Positions 46,201 through 54,822 of a stretch of 64,000 nucleotides of DNA are shown one piece after another. Made by a program: the position numbers and the translations under genes. Position 1 is the stretch's first letter; the number at the start of each line of letters is the position of its first letter. The DNA is from Flavobacteriales bacterium (GTDB taxonomy: Bacteria > Bacteroidota > Bacteroidia > UBA10329). Location of the stretch: assembly GCA_020635495.1 (NCBI GenBank), contig JACJZQ010000001.1, forward strand, positions 186,001-250,000, written 5' to 3'. The notes under the pieces are model-generated. The model did no database searches. It saw only the letters and a program-made list of their open reading frames with translations, and was not told where the DNA came from.

Positions 46201-49200
46201 ATTTCCAGTTTCTGCTGTGTTCCCGTGCATGAGATCTCCTTGGTGTAGATGATCTTGTTGGTCTGGAAACCCTTGTCTTTGACCTCAATTTCAATCTTGA
46301 AATCCACAAAAGCGTAAGACGAACCGACCAACAGTTCGAGCATTTCGCCTGGCTCGTATGTGTCTTTGAGCGTGTGGAACCAAGCCGTGGTGAAATACGG
46401 TGGCAGCTTCGCGTCCTTCTCGGTCAGGCAGTAATACGCCTTCTGCACCACCTCGGTGCCGAACGCATCCTTGGCGGTCAGTTCCACCATGTAATAACCC
46501 TGCCCGAGGCCGTTGAGCGGAGCAAGACTCACGTCCTTGTCGGTGGCGGTTTTCAGCACGGCATGGAACATATTCCTGTCGCGTTCCCATGTTTGATAAT
46601 CGCCCTCGTTCTTATACGGTTCGTTGCGGAACATGCGCTTATGGTCAATCTCCGACAGGTAGAACTGATCAGGTGTTTGCCACATGCGCTTGCGCAGAAT
46701 GCGGTCATTCGGCTTGAGCTTCCAAACATCTACCGAAACCTCCGCGGCTTGCGGTTCGCCAGAAAGATTGGTGGCCGAAACGTTGTAACGCGCCAGGTCA
46801 TACCGCTCGATGATTGCAGGAATATCAATGTCGATGTTCAGCGCGTGATAACCCACCGAAACGCTGGTGTTGCCCGTCTGCATTTCGCCACTTTGGTCGG
46901 TCACATCCACTTCAATCTGGTAGCTGAAAACAGGCTTGTAGGTGGCCTTGATGAGCGGGTCGGGCTGCGCTTCGAATTCAATTTGGAAAACACCTGAAGC
47001 ATCGGTCGTTGCCGTTCCGAAAGCCACTTGCTTGGGCTGCGATTGCGGGAACCAACCCCAGCACAACCACGGATACGGGAATCGGGCGGTGCGCGTGACG
47101 CGGTATTTCACTTCCGCGCCATCCAACGGAACACCCGAATACGAAATGGCCGTTCCCGAAACCGAAACCGTGTCGTTCACGCGGTATTGCTCCTTCGGTT
47201 GATCGACCTTCACCTCAAACTTCGGCCGCTTGTATTCCTCCATGCGGAACGAATGCGAACCGCTCTCATTGCCAATGCGGATGTAGCCGTTCAGTCCGCC
47301 AGTTGGCGCAATGAACGTTCCCGAAAACGTCCCGAAACCGTTCGATTTCAAGCTCAGCGAACTCACTTCCTGCCCGTTGGCATCAAAGAGTTTCACGGTG
47401 GTGTTCTTGTCGGTCAGCGTTTTCACCTCCTTGCCATTGCTCGAAAGCATGATGCCTTTGAAATGGATGGTCTGCCCTGGGCGGTAAATGGCGCGGTCGA
47501 GGAAGAAATGTGTCTGGTCGTTCCAGCGGATGTCCTCGCGGTTGCTGCGGCCGTACACGTTTCCAGCAGTGATGAGTTTGTCCTCGCCATGGTAAACATC
47601 AACCATATAACCGCGGTAATTCTGCGCCTGACCTTTCCAAACTGCCACCCCATTCTTGTCAGTGGTCAGCGTTTGCTCCAGCTTGTAATCGTTGCTCCGA
47701 GAATTGCGGTTGTACACCAGACTCAGCAGTTCAACGCGTGCTTGCGCAACGGGTTTTCCGCTATCGCGCGAAACGACCTTCAGCACCGTTTCGCCATCGT
47801 TGATGGAACGGGTGATAAGTGCCAGATCGGTGACCGTGACGATGGCGTACGAAACCACATCCTTGTTCATGGAAAGCTTGGCATCGGAACCCGTGAAGAT
47901 GACGTAGGTGCCAATGGGCAATCCTTCCAGCGGAAGTTCAATGCTGTGCTCGCGGAAGTCTTGCGGATTGGGCACTTCGAAGGTCTTTTCGCTAACGGTC
48001 TGCGAATGCGATTTCAGCCAATTGATGAGCTTCTCGCCATAGTTGCTGCGGGCGTTCTCGCGGTATTCGATGGGGTCGAGTTTGGCCACTTGCGTGTAAA
48101 CCTTCCATTTGGCGGCATCGGCTTCGCCAATGTTGCGGTAGCGGAACAGAAATCGGAACGGCTTTTCTGCAAGCGTGTGCTGCTCGGCCGCCATGCTCCA
48201 ACTGCGTTGACGGATGCGTTCTGAAAGCGAAGTGCAATTCCTCGCACCCAACGAATTCGGGAATTTCTGAATGTAAACCTGACAGATGGAATCGGCTGTT
48301 TTCCAATTCCAATGCGCGGGATGCGAAGGGTCGGAAACAGCACTTCCCCTGTTCGTGGTAAATAGCAGAAGCCAAATAGTAGGCAGCCTCGGCAGAACCG
48401 CATCCTCCTTGTATGTTTCAGTAGCGCTTCCAACCGGTTCTGATATTGCTCCTGTGCCGATTGCGCCTGCGAACGGCCGTAGATGAAATTCAAGCGTTTC
48501 AGGTCTTCCGAGACCAAGGCTTCTGTGCTGAGTTTTTGGGCTTCGCGAAGCAATTCCTGATAGAGATGAATGCTGTAAGCCGCAGGTTGTAGCCCGCTTT
48601 TCGTTGGTGCTTCCCACGAAAGGAATTCATCCACCGAACCCAACAATTTCGGGTCGTTGTAAATGCCAGCTGGGTCGAAGTTGATGAGTTCGCGCTCTTC
48701 CGAACTGTAGAAATCCAACGCCCGCGATAGCAGCAGATGATAGAGCGATGGCCGCAACTCGCGGTACTTGTCAGAACCTGTCAGAATCGCTTCATAATCC
48801 TTCAGCGAAGCGGCTTTCAACACTTCTGCGTTCTCCAGCGAAAGCCGATAATGTTTGTCGGCTTCTTGGGCAATGCGCTTGAAATCCCACGTAAGGATGT
48901 TGTCTGCCCGCAGCTTCGGTGGCGGTTCGGTTGTGAATCTGCCAACTGTTGTTCTGGTAGTAGCCCCAGTTCATTTCGGCCAGCAGCGAATGCAGGATCT
49001 GCTTGGTGGGTTCGGGCGCGGTTTTGGCCTCACCTTCCAGTCGGATGATGCTCGCCACCAGACTTTCCTCCTCAAACTCCGATTGGAACTTGATCTCGTG
49101 AATGACGGCCTTCACCAACTGCGCACCGTTGCCATCTTTTACCGCCTGGTCGTGGATTTTCTGCACTACTTCCAAGGCCGATTTCGGGCGGCCTTCGTTG

Positions 49201-49226
49201 GGTGAATAAAAGGAGGAAATCCTCAT
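43219..49226 (-). pseudogene. Alpha-2-macroglobulin family gene, broken by at least ten frameshifts
   Basis: One long protein (about 1950 residues) is readable only by switching frame repeatedly. Segments from the N-terminus: YSPNEGRPKSALEVVQKIHD, DYEAILTGSDKYRELRPSLY, the macroglobulin domains (THFFLDRAIYRPGQTIHFKG), the bait/A2M region (ESEIKLDEVHC, LTRWKFMGLATTEDL), the thioester motif CSEQ at 44852-44863, the alpha-helical domain (QQPDGGWGWFNGL, TTKATAEACYALI) and the receptor-like end (VFEYDLNVTQAG). Breaks lie near 43572, 43723, 43876, 44150, 44714, 45696, 45929, 48345-48415 and 48900; most are a one-base gain or loss in a run of A or G. The first 30-40 residues with the signal peptide are absent. 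Intact homologues are periplasmic protease traps. Confidence 0.9.
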
Positions 49227-49256
49227 TTCTTCGCCACTTCAGGATGCATAAGTTAT

Positions 49257-49415
49257 GGATTATCCATAATTGGGAACCACAAGGACGCAAAGAATGCGCC
49301 AAGAGCGCAAGGCGTCATCAGATTTTGGCGATATTTACCTTATCGATTGCTTCGGTTTTTCTACATAACCGATGATGAATGCAACAAGGTTGCCGGATTA
49401 TCCATAATTGGGAAC
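49257..49415. repeat. 21-bp direct repeat around a CGCAAAG-type element
   Basis: The 21-base string GGATTATCCATAATTGGGAAC occurs at 49257-49277 and 49395-49415. Between them 49278-49318 is purine-rich with CGCAAAG/GCGCAAG repeats like those at 54709-54735. The repeats bracket the truncated 5' end of the macroglobulin gene and the toxin-antitoxin remnant, and no gene is seen between 49227 and about 49440. Confidence 0.7.
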
Positions 49416-49442
49416 AAATGCTGGAAGACCTTGAGATGAAGA

Positions 49443-49529
49443 ATGTGGCGCCAAGGCCAAGAAGCGCAAGCAGGTTTTGTAGATGCTGACGAAGCTTTCG
49501 CGGAGATTGAACGCAAGCGCAAGAAATGA
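49443..49529 (+). pseudogene. Antitoxin remnant
   Basis: The C-terminal part of a small antitoxin can be read as GFVDADEAFAEIERKRKK and stop (about 49472-49529). Upstream residues AKAKKRKQ are in another frame, one base short in a G run. No intact start is found. The stop overlaps the toxin ATG (49526-49529, ATGA), the usual type II arrangement. Confidence 0.6.
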
Positions 49530-49740
49530 CCTACAAGGTTAGGGTTGAGCGAAAGGCACAGAAGAAGCTTGCCTCGCCTGAGCCGTATTATTCCAAGATA
49601 AAAGTGCAATTCTGGGTTTGGCCGAGAACCAAGACCGGTCGGTTACATCAAACTGACAGGGCGAAACGGTTACCGTATTCGCGTGGCAGATTACCGCATC
49701 ATCTACGAAATTGAAGATGAGATTCCCGTGGTGGAAAGCG
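49526..49740 (+). pseudogene. RelE/ParE-type toxin, frameshifted and lacking its C-terminus
   Basis: Three frames together give a RelE-like protein: TYKVRVERKAQKKLASPEPY, then AILGLAEN, then PVGYIKLTGRNGYRIRVADY and RIIYEIEDEIPVV. The breaks correspond to one missing A and one missing C in short runs. The last residues of a usual RelE (about 10-15, including the catalytic end) are missing because the sequence runs straight into the end of the opposing gene. Family members cleave mRNA at the ribosome. Confidence 0.75.
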
Positions 49741-50235
49741 GTGCGGTCGGGTCGCTATCGAATTTCGCTTGCTGGCAGGCTGATTTCGCTTTTACGAACA
49801 GGTATTTGTCGTCTGTGGTCTTGGTGCCCGGTGCGCCCGGTTCGGCACGGAGCACGTTGCCGTACTTGTCGATGGTCACTTCCACCACCACAACACCCTC
49901 ATCTTTGGTGCCGAGACCGATCTTCGGGAAGCTGATCATCTTGCGGCCTTCCATCTCGTATTCGTACTCTTTGAAACCGTCTTTGAATTTCTTGCGGACG
50001 TTAACGGAAGATGCGGCAGCGGCTTTTTCCTCATCATAGAAGTGAACGGTGCGGATGTCGGAGATCAGCATTTCAACGGGTCTTCCGTTGTGCATCATGG
50101 TAAGGGTTGGGCCCTGATGGACTTCACTTCGCCCTTCTTCTGCGAGCCGTCTTTTAGGATGACGGTGTGCTGTGCTTGCGCTGAAGTGAAGAGGAAAAAA
50201 GAGAAAAAGAGAAAAGGTATTGTAAGACGTGACAT
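49703..50235 (-). pseudogene. Secreted TonB-C-like protein, frameshifted and 3' truncated
   Basis: ATG at 50235 opens a signal peptide (LTIPFLFFSFFLFTSAQAQ) and HTVILKDGSQKKGEVKSI; one base is missing near 50113, and the frame continues as GPTLTMMHNGRPVEMLISDI. The C-terminal half matches a TonB C-terminal fold: GVVVVEVTIDKYGNVLRAEP, KSACQQAKFDSDPTAP. The expected closing strand is replaced by sequence antisense to the RelE remnant, with a chance stop at 49703. Apparently a periplasmic protein whose two ends are damaged like its neighbours. Confidence 0.7.
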
Positions 50236-50343
50236 GGCTTGAGTTTTTCCGAAGGTAGAGCGAATAGTATGCCACTAACGGAAAGAGAGACAAGAGTATT
50301 ACACAAGGAAGTTTTGATAATTGACCCCCTCGGCCTGCGGCCA

Positions 50344-50424
50344 CTCCCCCTTTCGAAGGGGGAGAATTGGCGCGCTGATCCAACGTTTGAACGAAGAGAC
50401 AGCTCCCCTCCTGGAAAGGAGGGG
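50344..50424. repeat. Pair of palindromic intergenic hairpins
   Basis: CTCCCCCTT-TCG-AAGGGGGAG (50344-50364) is a perfect 9-bp inverted repeat preceded by CTCGGCCTGCGGCC. CCCCTCCT / AGGAGGGG (50405-50424) forms the second. GC-rich palindromes of this kind are scattered between genes in many Bacteroidota genomes. Confidence 0.65.
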
Positions 50425-50441
50425 CTGGGGGAGGTTTTTTA

Positions 50442-50550
50442 TTACTCCACCACCACCTTCTGCACCGAGCGCTGGCCGTTCTGTGTAAACACCTCTACCA
50501 GATAGATGCCGCTGGGCGGATTGCCATTTGTATCATATAAGAACGTCAAC
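50442..50550 (-). pseudogene. Orphan C-terminal end of a T9SS cargo gene
   Basis: The minus strand reads LTFLYDTNGNPPSGIYLVEV followed by FTQNGQRSVQKVVVE and stop at 50442. This is the last 35 residues of a type A sorting domain, without the body of the protein. Upstream the frame runs into the promoter region of the next gene and a stop near 50610. A remnant of a deleted surface-protein gene. Confidence 0.7.
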
Positions 50551-50620
50551 AAAGAATTTTTAATACTTTCGACCAAAGTGTATTTTTCATCGATAAAGAC
50601 AACCCTTAAAACTAAAAATT

Positions 50621-51595
50621 ATGAAGACTGCTTTTGGATTGCTGTTGGCATTTTGTCTGATTAGTGGGTCCGCTACTGCCCAAATTGATTTGACAAAAGT
50701 TTGTGCGCGAATCAATGAACATATCTCCAATGTGAGTAACAAGGATTTCACCTTCGTTCAGAACGCAACACCGGACATTGGCACGACTATCAATCTCGAC
50801 ATTAAGAAAACAACCGATAGAGGCATGGAGATGAATTATAGTTATCGTTTGGATTTGTCTGGTATAATCACCTCTGACCTTAAAGAGGTCACGGAAGGGC
50901 CTTCAATGTATGTTTTGGTTACAGTTTCAAATCCGGAACAGCAACTAGTGAAGATGCGAAAGGGTGAGGCAAAAGGAGGGGTCCCAAACGTGAAAATTGC
51001 AGTTGCATCAAGTGAAGCGGCCTCAAAGCTAATTGAGGTGTTAAAGAAGGCAATGTCATCCAGCGATGGAGGTGGTGCTTTTTCATCAGATGAAGTTTAT
51101 GGTTTTCAGTTTGAACTTTCGCCATCTGAAAAATGCTCCGCGCTTCGTCCAGACTTTGCGAATCAACCATATTGGATTGACGGAGAGGCCTGTTCGCTAG
51201 TTAAGTCTTTTGAGAAGACAAAGCTTCAAACCATGGGTAGGTCCACAGGTTTATTCTCGGCTGAAGCACTTGCATTTGCACCAGGGATAAAGTCTAATGT
51301 TCGCTTCAAGAATGGATCCAAAATTTTAGTTGTTGTTAAGGTTGACCCTGAAGGGAGTGACCCATCAAGTTTGTTTACACTTCTTGAGTTCCAGAAGAAC
51401 GAGAGACGGGGAAATAGGGAATACATTATGGGAAAAGCAACGATTGGAGTGACAGGAACAAATATGGTGGGGCTTGCCCTGTCTTACAAAAAGTTGGCTA
51501 ATGGATATTATTTAATTGCGGTTGATCAACCGCTTCGTTCAGGTGAATATGCCTTAAGTACGCCTGATTTCGTCTATTGCTTCGGAATAGATTAA
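50621..51595 (+). CDS. Secreted protein of unknown function
   Basis: Protein of 324 residues with signal peptide (AFGLLLAFCLISGSATAQ). Two similar halves are suggested: SYRLDLSGIITSDLKEVTEG and, later, LAFAPGIKSNVRFKNGSKIL, each followed by beta-rich sequence. Cysteines at CARI, KCSAL, ACSLV and YCFG could form disulphides. No family or sorting domain recognised. The coding frame is intact, in contrast to the region just upstream. Followed by a strong hairpin. Confidence 0.72.
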   Translation: MKTAFGLLLAFCLISGSATAQIDLTKVCARINEHISNVSNKDFTFVQNATPDIGTTINLDIKKTTDRGMEMNYSYRLDLSGIITSDLKEVTEGPSMYVLVTVSNPEQQLVKMRKGEAKGGVPNVKIAVASSEAASKLIEVLKKAMSSSDGGGAFSSDEVYGFQFELSPSEKCSALRPDFANQPYWIDGEACSLVKSFEKTKLQTMGRSTGLFSAEALAFAPGIKSNVRFKNGSKILVVVKVDPEGSDPSSLFTLLEFQKNERRGNREYIMGKATIGVTGTNMVGLALSYKKLANGYYLIAVDQPLRSGEYALSTPDFVYCFGID

Positions 51596-51616
51596 TATTC
51601 CTCATAAATTTTGGCA

Positions 51617-51650
51617 GAAGAAAGCCCGACCAACTGGTCGGGCTTTCTTC
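51617..51650. terminator. Bidirectional terminator between secreted-protein gene and uvrC
   Basis: A 15-bp perfect stem GAAGAAAGCCCGACC / GGTCGGGCTTTCTTC with a 4-base loop. It lies 22 bases after the plus-strand stop and about 49 bases past the uvrC stop. Confidence 0.85.
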
Positions 51651-51698
51651 ATTTTCAACACATTCAATAACCTTTTCCCGAATTTCCTTTTTCCCGTT

Positions 51699-53513
51699 TT
51701 ACCCTTCTTGGTGGAAATGCTCAAAAACAATCTTCGCTTTGGCCTTGCCAACGGCTTCGGCCAGTTCGGCCTCGGTGGCTTCCTTGATCTTCTTTACCGA
51801 ACGGAATTTCCACAGCAACTGCTGCGAACTCTTGTAGCTGATGCCTTTGATGTCGGTAAGCTCTGACTTGACCGTGGCCTTGGCGCGCTTGTTACGGTGG
51901 TGCGTAATGCCGAAACGGTGCGCCTCGTTGCGCGCATGCTGTATGATCTTGAGCGTTTCCGAACGCTTGTCGATGTACAGCGGCACCGAATCGCCTGGGA
52001 AATAGATCTCTTCCAGCTTTTTGGCAATGCCGATGATGGTGATCTTGCCGCGCAGCCCCAGTTTGTCGAGGCTCTTTACCGCGCTGCTCAGTTGGCCCTT
52101 GCCGCCATCGATAACGATGAGCTGCGGCAGCGGAATGCCTTCATCCAACATGCGTTTGTAGCGCCTGTAGACCACTTCTTCCATGGAGGCGAAATCGTCT
52201 GGGCCCTCCACGGTTTTGATGTTGAAATGGCGGTAGTCGCTCTTGTACGGCTTGCCGTTGCGGAAACACACCATGGCCGCCACGGGGTAATTGCCCTGTA
52301 TGTTGGAGTTGTCGAAACACTCGATGTGGCGCGGCTGCTCCTTCATGCGCAGGTCTTTCTGCATCTGCTCCATGATGCGCGTTACGTTGCGCTCGGGGTC
52401 GAGGATCTCGGTCTGTTTGTCCTTGTCGCGCTTGTACGTGAGGGCGTTGCGTTGCGAAAGTTTGAGCAGCGTGCTGCGGTCGCCCCGCTGCGGAACGGTG
52501 ATCTTCACGTTCGGAATTTCGAGGTTGAGTTCGAACGGGAGGATGTATTCCTTGGCATCCGACTGGAAGCGTTGCGAAAGCTCGATGACCGCCATTTCCA
52601 GCAGTTCCTCATCGGTTTCGTCCAGTTTCTTTTTCAGTTCGATGGTGTGTGCCTGCACAATGGCGCCTTCAATGACACGCATGTAATTGACGTAGGCCGA
52701 TTTCACATCTGAAACGATGGAGAACACATCGGCATCCGAAACCACGGGGCTTACCACGGCCGATTTGCTTTGGAATTTCTCCAGTATTTCGAGTTTCTCT
52801 TTGACGAGTTGCGCTTCCTCAAACTCCAGTTTCTCCGCGAAATCGGTCATAAGCGTTTGAAGGTGTTCGCGCACCTCGCGAATGTTGCCGCGGATGATCT
52901 TCTTCACGTTCTGAATGGCGAGGTCGTAATCATCCTCGGTCTGCTTGCCCACGCACGGCCCTTTGCAATTGCCGATGTGGAACTCCAAACACACTTTGAA
53001 TTTCTCAGCTTGGATGTTCTCTTTCGTCAAACTGAGGTTGCACGTGCGCAGTGGATAGAGTTGCCGGATGAGCTCCAAAAGCGTGTGCATCATCTTCACA
53101 TTGGCGTACGGCCCGAAGTACTGCGAGCCATCGCGCACCACTCTCCTCGTTGGGAAAACACGCGGGTATGGCTCTTTCTTGATGCAGATCCACGGATAGG
53201 TCTTATCGTCCTTCAGCATCACGTTGTACTTGGGCTGATGCTGCTTGATCAGATTGTTCTCCAAGAGCAGCGCATCCAACTCAGAGTTCACTACAATGAA
53301 CTTGATGTCGCGTATCTGCCGAACGAGAATGGCCGTTTTGCGGCTGTCATACTTGTCTTTGGTGAAGTAGGATGACACGCGCTTCTTCAAGCTTTTGGCC
53401 TTGCCCACATAGATCAGTTTCCCGTCCTTATCGAAATACTGATACACTCCCGGAGACTCGGGAATAGTCTTGAGAAGGGTCTGAATATGCTCGGGTGCCT
53501 GACTGACGCTCAC
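51699..53513 (-). CDS. uvrC: Excinuclease ABC subunit C
   Basis: Protein of 604 residues. It makes both incisions in nucleotide excision repair with UvrAB. GIY-YIG nuclease domain (SPGVYQYFDKDGKLIYVGKA), cysteine-bearing CNLSLTKENIQ and GNCKGPCVGKQ, UVR region (FEEAQLVKEKLEIL), RNase H-like second nuclease (HIECFDNSNIQG, VIDGGKGQLSSA) and helix-hairpin-helix end (LTDIKGISYKSSQQLL). The start is GTG 53513; a perfect -7 box ends only 4 bases upstream, so the message is almost leaderless. Confidence 0.97.
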   Translation of the reverse strand: MSVSQAPEHIQTLLKTIPESPGVYQYFDKDGKLIYVGKAKSLKKRVSSYFTKDKYDSRKTAILVRQIRDIKFIVVNSELDALLLENNLIKQHQPKYNVMLKDDKTYPWICIKKEPYPRVFPTRRVVRDGSQYFGPYANVKMMHTLLELIRQLYPLRTCNLSLTKENIQAEKFKVCLEFHIGNCKGPCVGKQTEDDYDLAIQNVKKIIRGNIREVREHLQTLMTDFAEKLEFEEAQLVKEKLEILEKFQSKSAVVSPVVSDADVFSIVSDVKSAYVNYMRVIEGAIVQAHTIELKKKLDETDEELLEMAVIELSQRFQSDAKEYILPFELNLEIPNVKITVPQRGDRSTLLKLSQRNALTYKRDKDKQTEILDPERNVTRIMEQMQKDLRMKEQPRHIECFDNSNIQGNYPVAAMVCFRNGKPYKSDYRHFNIKTVEGPDDFASMEEVVYRRYKRMLDEGIPLPQLIVIDGGKGQLSSAVKSLDKLGLRGKITIIGIAKKLEEIYFPGDSVPLYIDKRSETLKIIQHARNEAHRFGITHHRNKRAKATVKSELTDIKGISYKSSQQLLWKFRSVKKIKEATEAELAEAVGKAKAKIVFEHFHQEG

Positions 53514-53517
53514 TGTA

Positions 53518-53525
53518 CAAATATA
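53518..53525 (-). promoter_or_regulatory. -7 box 4 bases before the uvrC GTG
   Basis: On the minus strand TATATTTG (complement of 53518-53525), TACA, then GTG. An exact TAnnTTTG, with transcription expected to begin at or beside the start codon. Confidence 0.5.
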
Positions 53526-53540
53526 ACCTCGTGTATTCCT

Positions 53541-53548
53541 TACCTTTG
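53541..53548 (+). promoter_or_regulatory. -7 box of the T9SS cargo gene
   Basis: TACCTTTG, 21 bases before ATG 53570. It lies back-to-back with the uvrC promoter and rules out the longer in-frame start at 53531. Confidence 0.5.
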
Positions 53549-53569
53549 GTACTTAATCAATTCAAAAAC

Positions 53570-54697
53570 ATGAAAAAACTAATACCCCTTTTTGTTCTTG
53601 GAACGGTGGCTTCCACTAACGCGCAGGTCGTGATAGACCAGGCAGATTTTCCGGTTGCTGGAGAGACAATCACCTTCGGAGATGATGCAGATGTTTCTAA
53701 CCTGACGCTTGACCTTGGTTCAACCGGAGGTGGTCAGACCTTTGACCTTTCTAATTTGGAAACAGACGAATTGTTCGATGTTGGTTTCTATGCACCAGGC
53801 TCTGTAACAGGTGGTTCAGATTTCCCAACAGCAGATCTGGCTGTTGATCAGGTAGGTGGCATTTTCGCTTTCGCGGAAGTTGGTGCCGGCTCTGTGGACA
53901 TCATCGGACTTGGTGGCGATTTTGCAGGTCAGTTGGGAAGTCCAATTCCAATTGTGGTATCGCTAGAAGCAGAAAACCCATGGACGCTTTTTGAGTTTCC
54001 ATCTTCTTTAAGCTCCCCCGTGTTGGAAGACACAGCTCTTTTTGATGGAAAATTTTTCTCTGATGGCTTGGTTCCAGCTCAGTTCAGTGCGTTTTGGGAT
54101 CCGGATTCGGTTCAGGTGAAGAGAGCGGTTTACTACACGGCAGAAGTTGTAGGTGATGGAACTCTTACAGATCCATTGGGAGGAACACACAACGTTCTGA
54201 AAATGGAAGTGGTTGAAACCAACATTGATACCCTTTGGGGATGGACCGCATCTAACGGCTGGGAAAGACCTCCTTCGTTTGTTGAAGGATTGATAGGTGT
54301 GCCAAGCAACGAGACCGTTTACAGAACGCGTTTCATTAGCAAGGAGTTGGGTTATTACGTGGTTGATGTTACCACAGAAGCCAACGGAACACCAATCTCT
54401 GCTACGTTCAAATCAGACCAAAGCGAGTGCTGTACTGGTGTTGAGGAGATTGTTGCGGCTGGTCAGAATGTGCTTTACCCCAACCCGACCAACGATGTTG
54501 TTCGTGTTAGAACAGGTGGCGAAATCTATGAGTTCAACGTTTACGACATGACGGGGAAATTGCTTGTTTCTGAGTTGTTGACCATGGACCAACAAGCCGT
54601 AAATCTTGAAGGACTTTCTACTGGACTTTACATCTTCCAAATGGTGGATGAGGCAGGAAAAGTTGCTCACACATCACGTTTGAGTGTGGTTAAGTAA
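53570..54697 (+). CDS. Secreted T9SS type A cargo protein
   Basis: Start ATG 53570 (375 residues) from the promoter position. Signal peptide (KLIPLFVLGTVASTNAQ). Acidic beta-rich body (VIDQADFPVAGETITFGDDA). C-terminal sorting domain: NVLYPNPTNDVVRVRTGGEI, FNVYDMTGKLLVSELL, LSTGLYIFQMVDEAGKVAH and the closing RLSVVK. Exported across the outer membrane by the T9SS; no enzymatic motif is seen. Confidence 0.88.
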   Translation: MKKLIPLFVLGTVASTNAQVVIDQADFPVAGETITFGDDADVSNLTLDLGSTGGGQTFDLSNLETDELFDVGFYAPGSVTGGSDFPTADLAVDQVGGIFAFAEVGAGSVDIIGLGGDFAGQLGSPIPIVVSLEAENPWTLFEFPSSLSSPVLEDTALFDGKFFSDGLVPAQFSAFWDPDSVQVKRAVYYTAEVVGDGTLTDPLGGTHNVLKMEVVETNIDTLWGWTASNGWERPPSFVEGLIGVPSNETVYRTRFISKELGYYVVDVTTEANGTPISATFKSDQSECCTGVEEIVAAGQNVLYPNPTNDVVRVRTGGEIYEFNVYDMTGKLLVSELLTMDQQAVNLEGLSTGLYIFQMVDEAGKVAHTSRLSVVK

Positions 54698-54699
54698 TC

Positions 54700-54822
54700 A
54701 GCTCGCGCGAAGGCGCAAAGACGCCAAGAAGATTAAAAGGGGTTAACGAAATTCGTTAGCCCCTTTTTGTTTTTTATTCATTGACGATAAAAGCTTTGCG
54801 ACTTAGAGCCTTGGCGAGAAAC
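54700..54822. repeat. Inverted CGCAAAG-type element flanking a terminator
   Basis: GCTCGCGCGAAGGCGCAAAG (54701-54720) with ACGCC, and the roughly complementary CTTTGCGACTTAGAGCCTTG (54794-54813) with GCGAGA, face each other across the terminator. The same motif family appears at 49278-49318. Confidence 0.5.
54735..54767 (+). terminator. Terminator of the T9SS cargo gene
   Basis: AAAAGGGGTTAACG pairs with CGTTAGCCCCTTTT (one G-T wobble), with a 5-base loop, followed by TGTTTTTTATT. Confidence 0.88.

Larger units (their letters stand above)
50236..50620. other. Repeat-rich intergenic stretch with orphan T9SS tail
   Basis: No intact gene. It contains the palindrome at 50344-50364, a second hairpin (CCCCTCCT/AGGAGGGG, 50405-50424) followed by a T run at 50435-50440, a stranded T9SS sorting-domain end on the minus strand (50442 onward), and the upstream region of the next gene (ATACTTTCG at 50561 is a near -7 box). 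Confidence 0.6.

Noticed and set aside
47028..48224. 398-residue plus-strand frame opposite the macroglobulin
   Set aside because: The minus strand carries recognisable macroglobulin domains; the plus-strand translation is low-complexity and unlike any protein.
49257..49415. CRISPR-like repeat
   Set aside because: Only two copies of the 21-mer, 138 bases apart, with no regular spacers and no cas genes.
51897..53375. Plus-strand frames opposite uvrC
   Set aside because: Antisense of a firmly identified gene; composition rich in H, L and R, as expected of shadows in GC-rich coding sequence.
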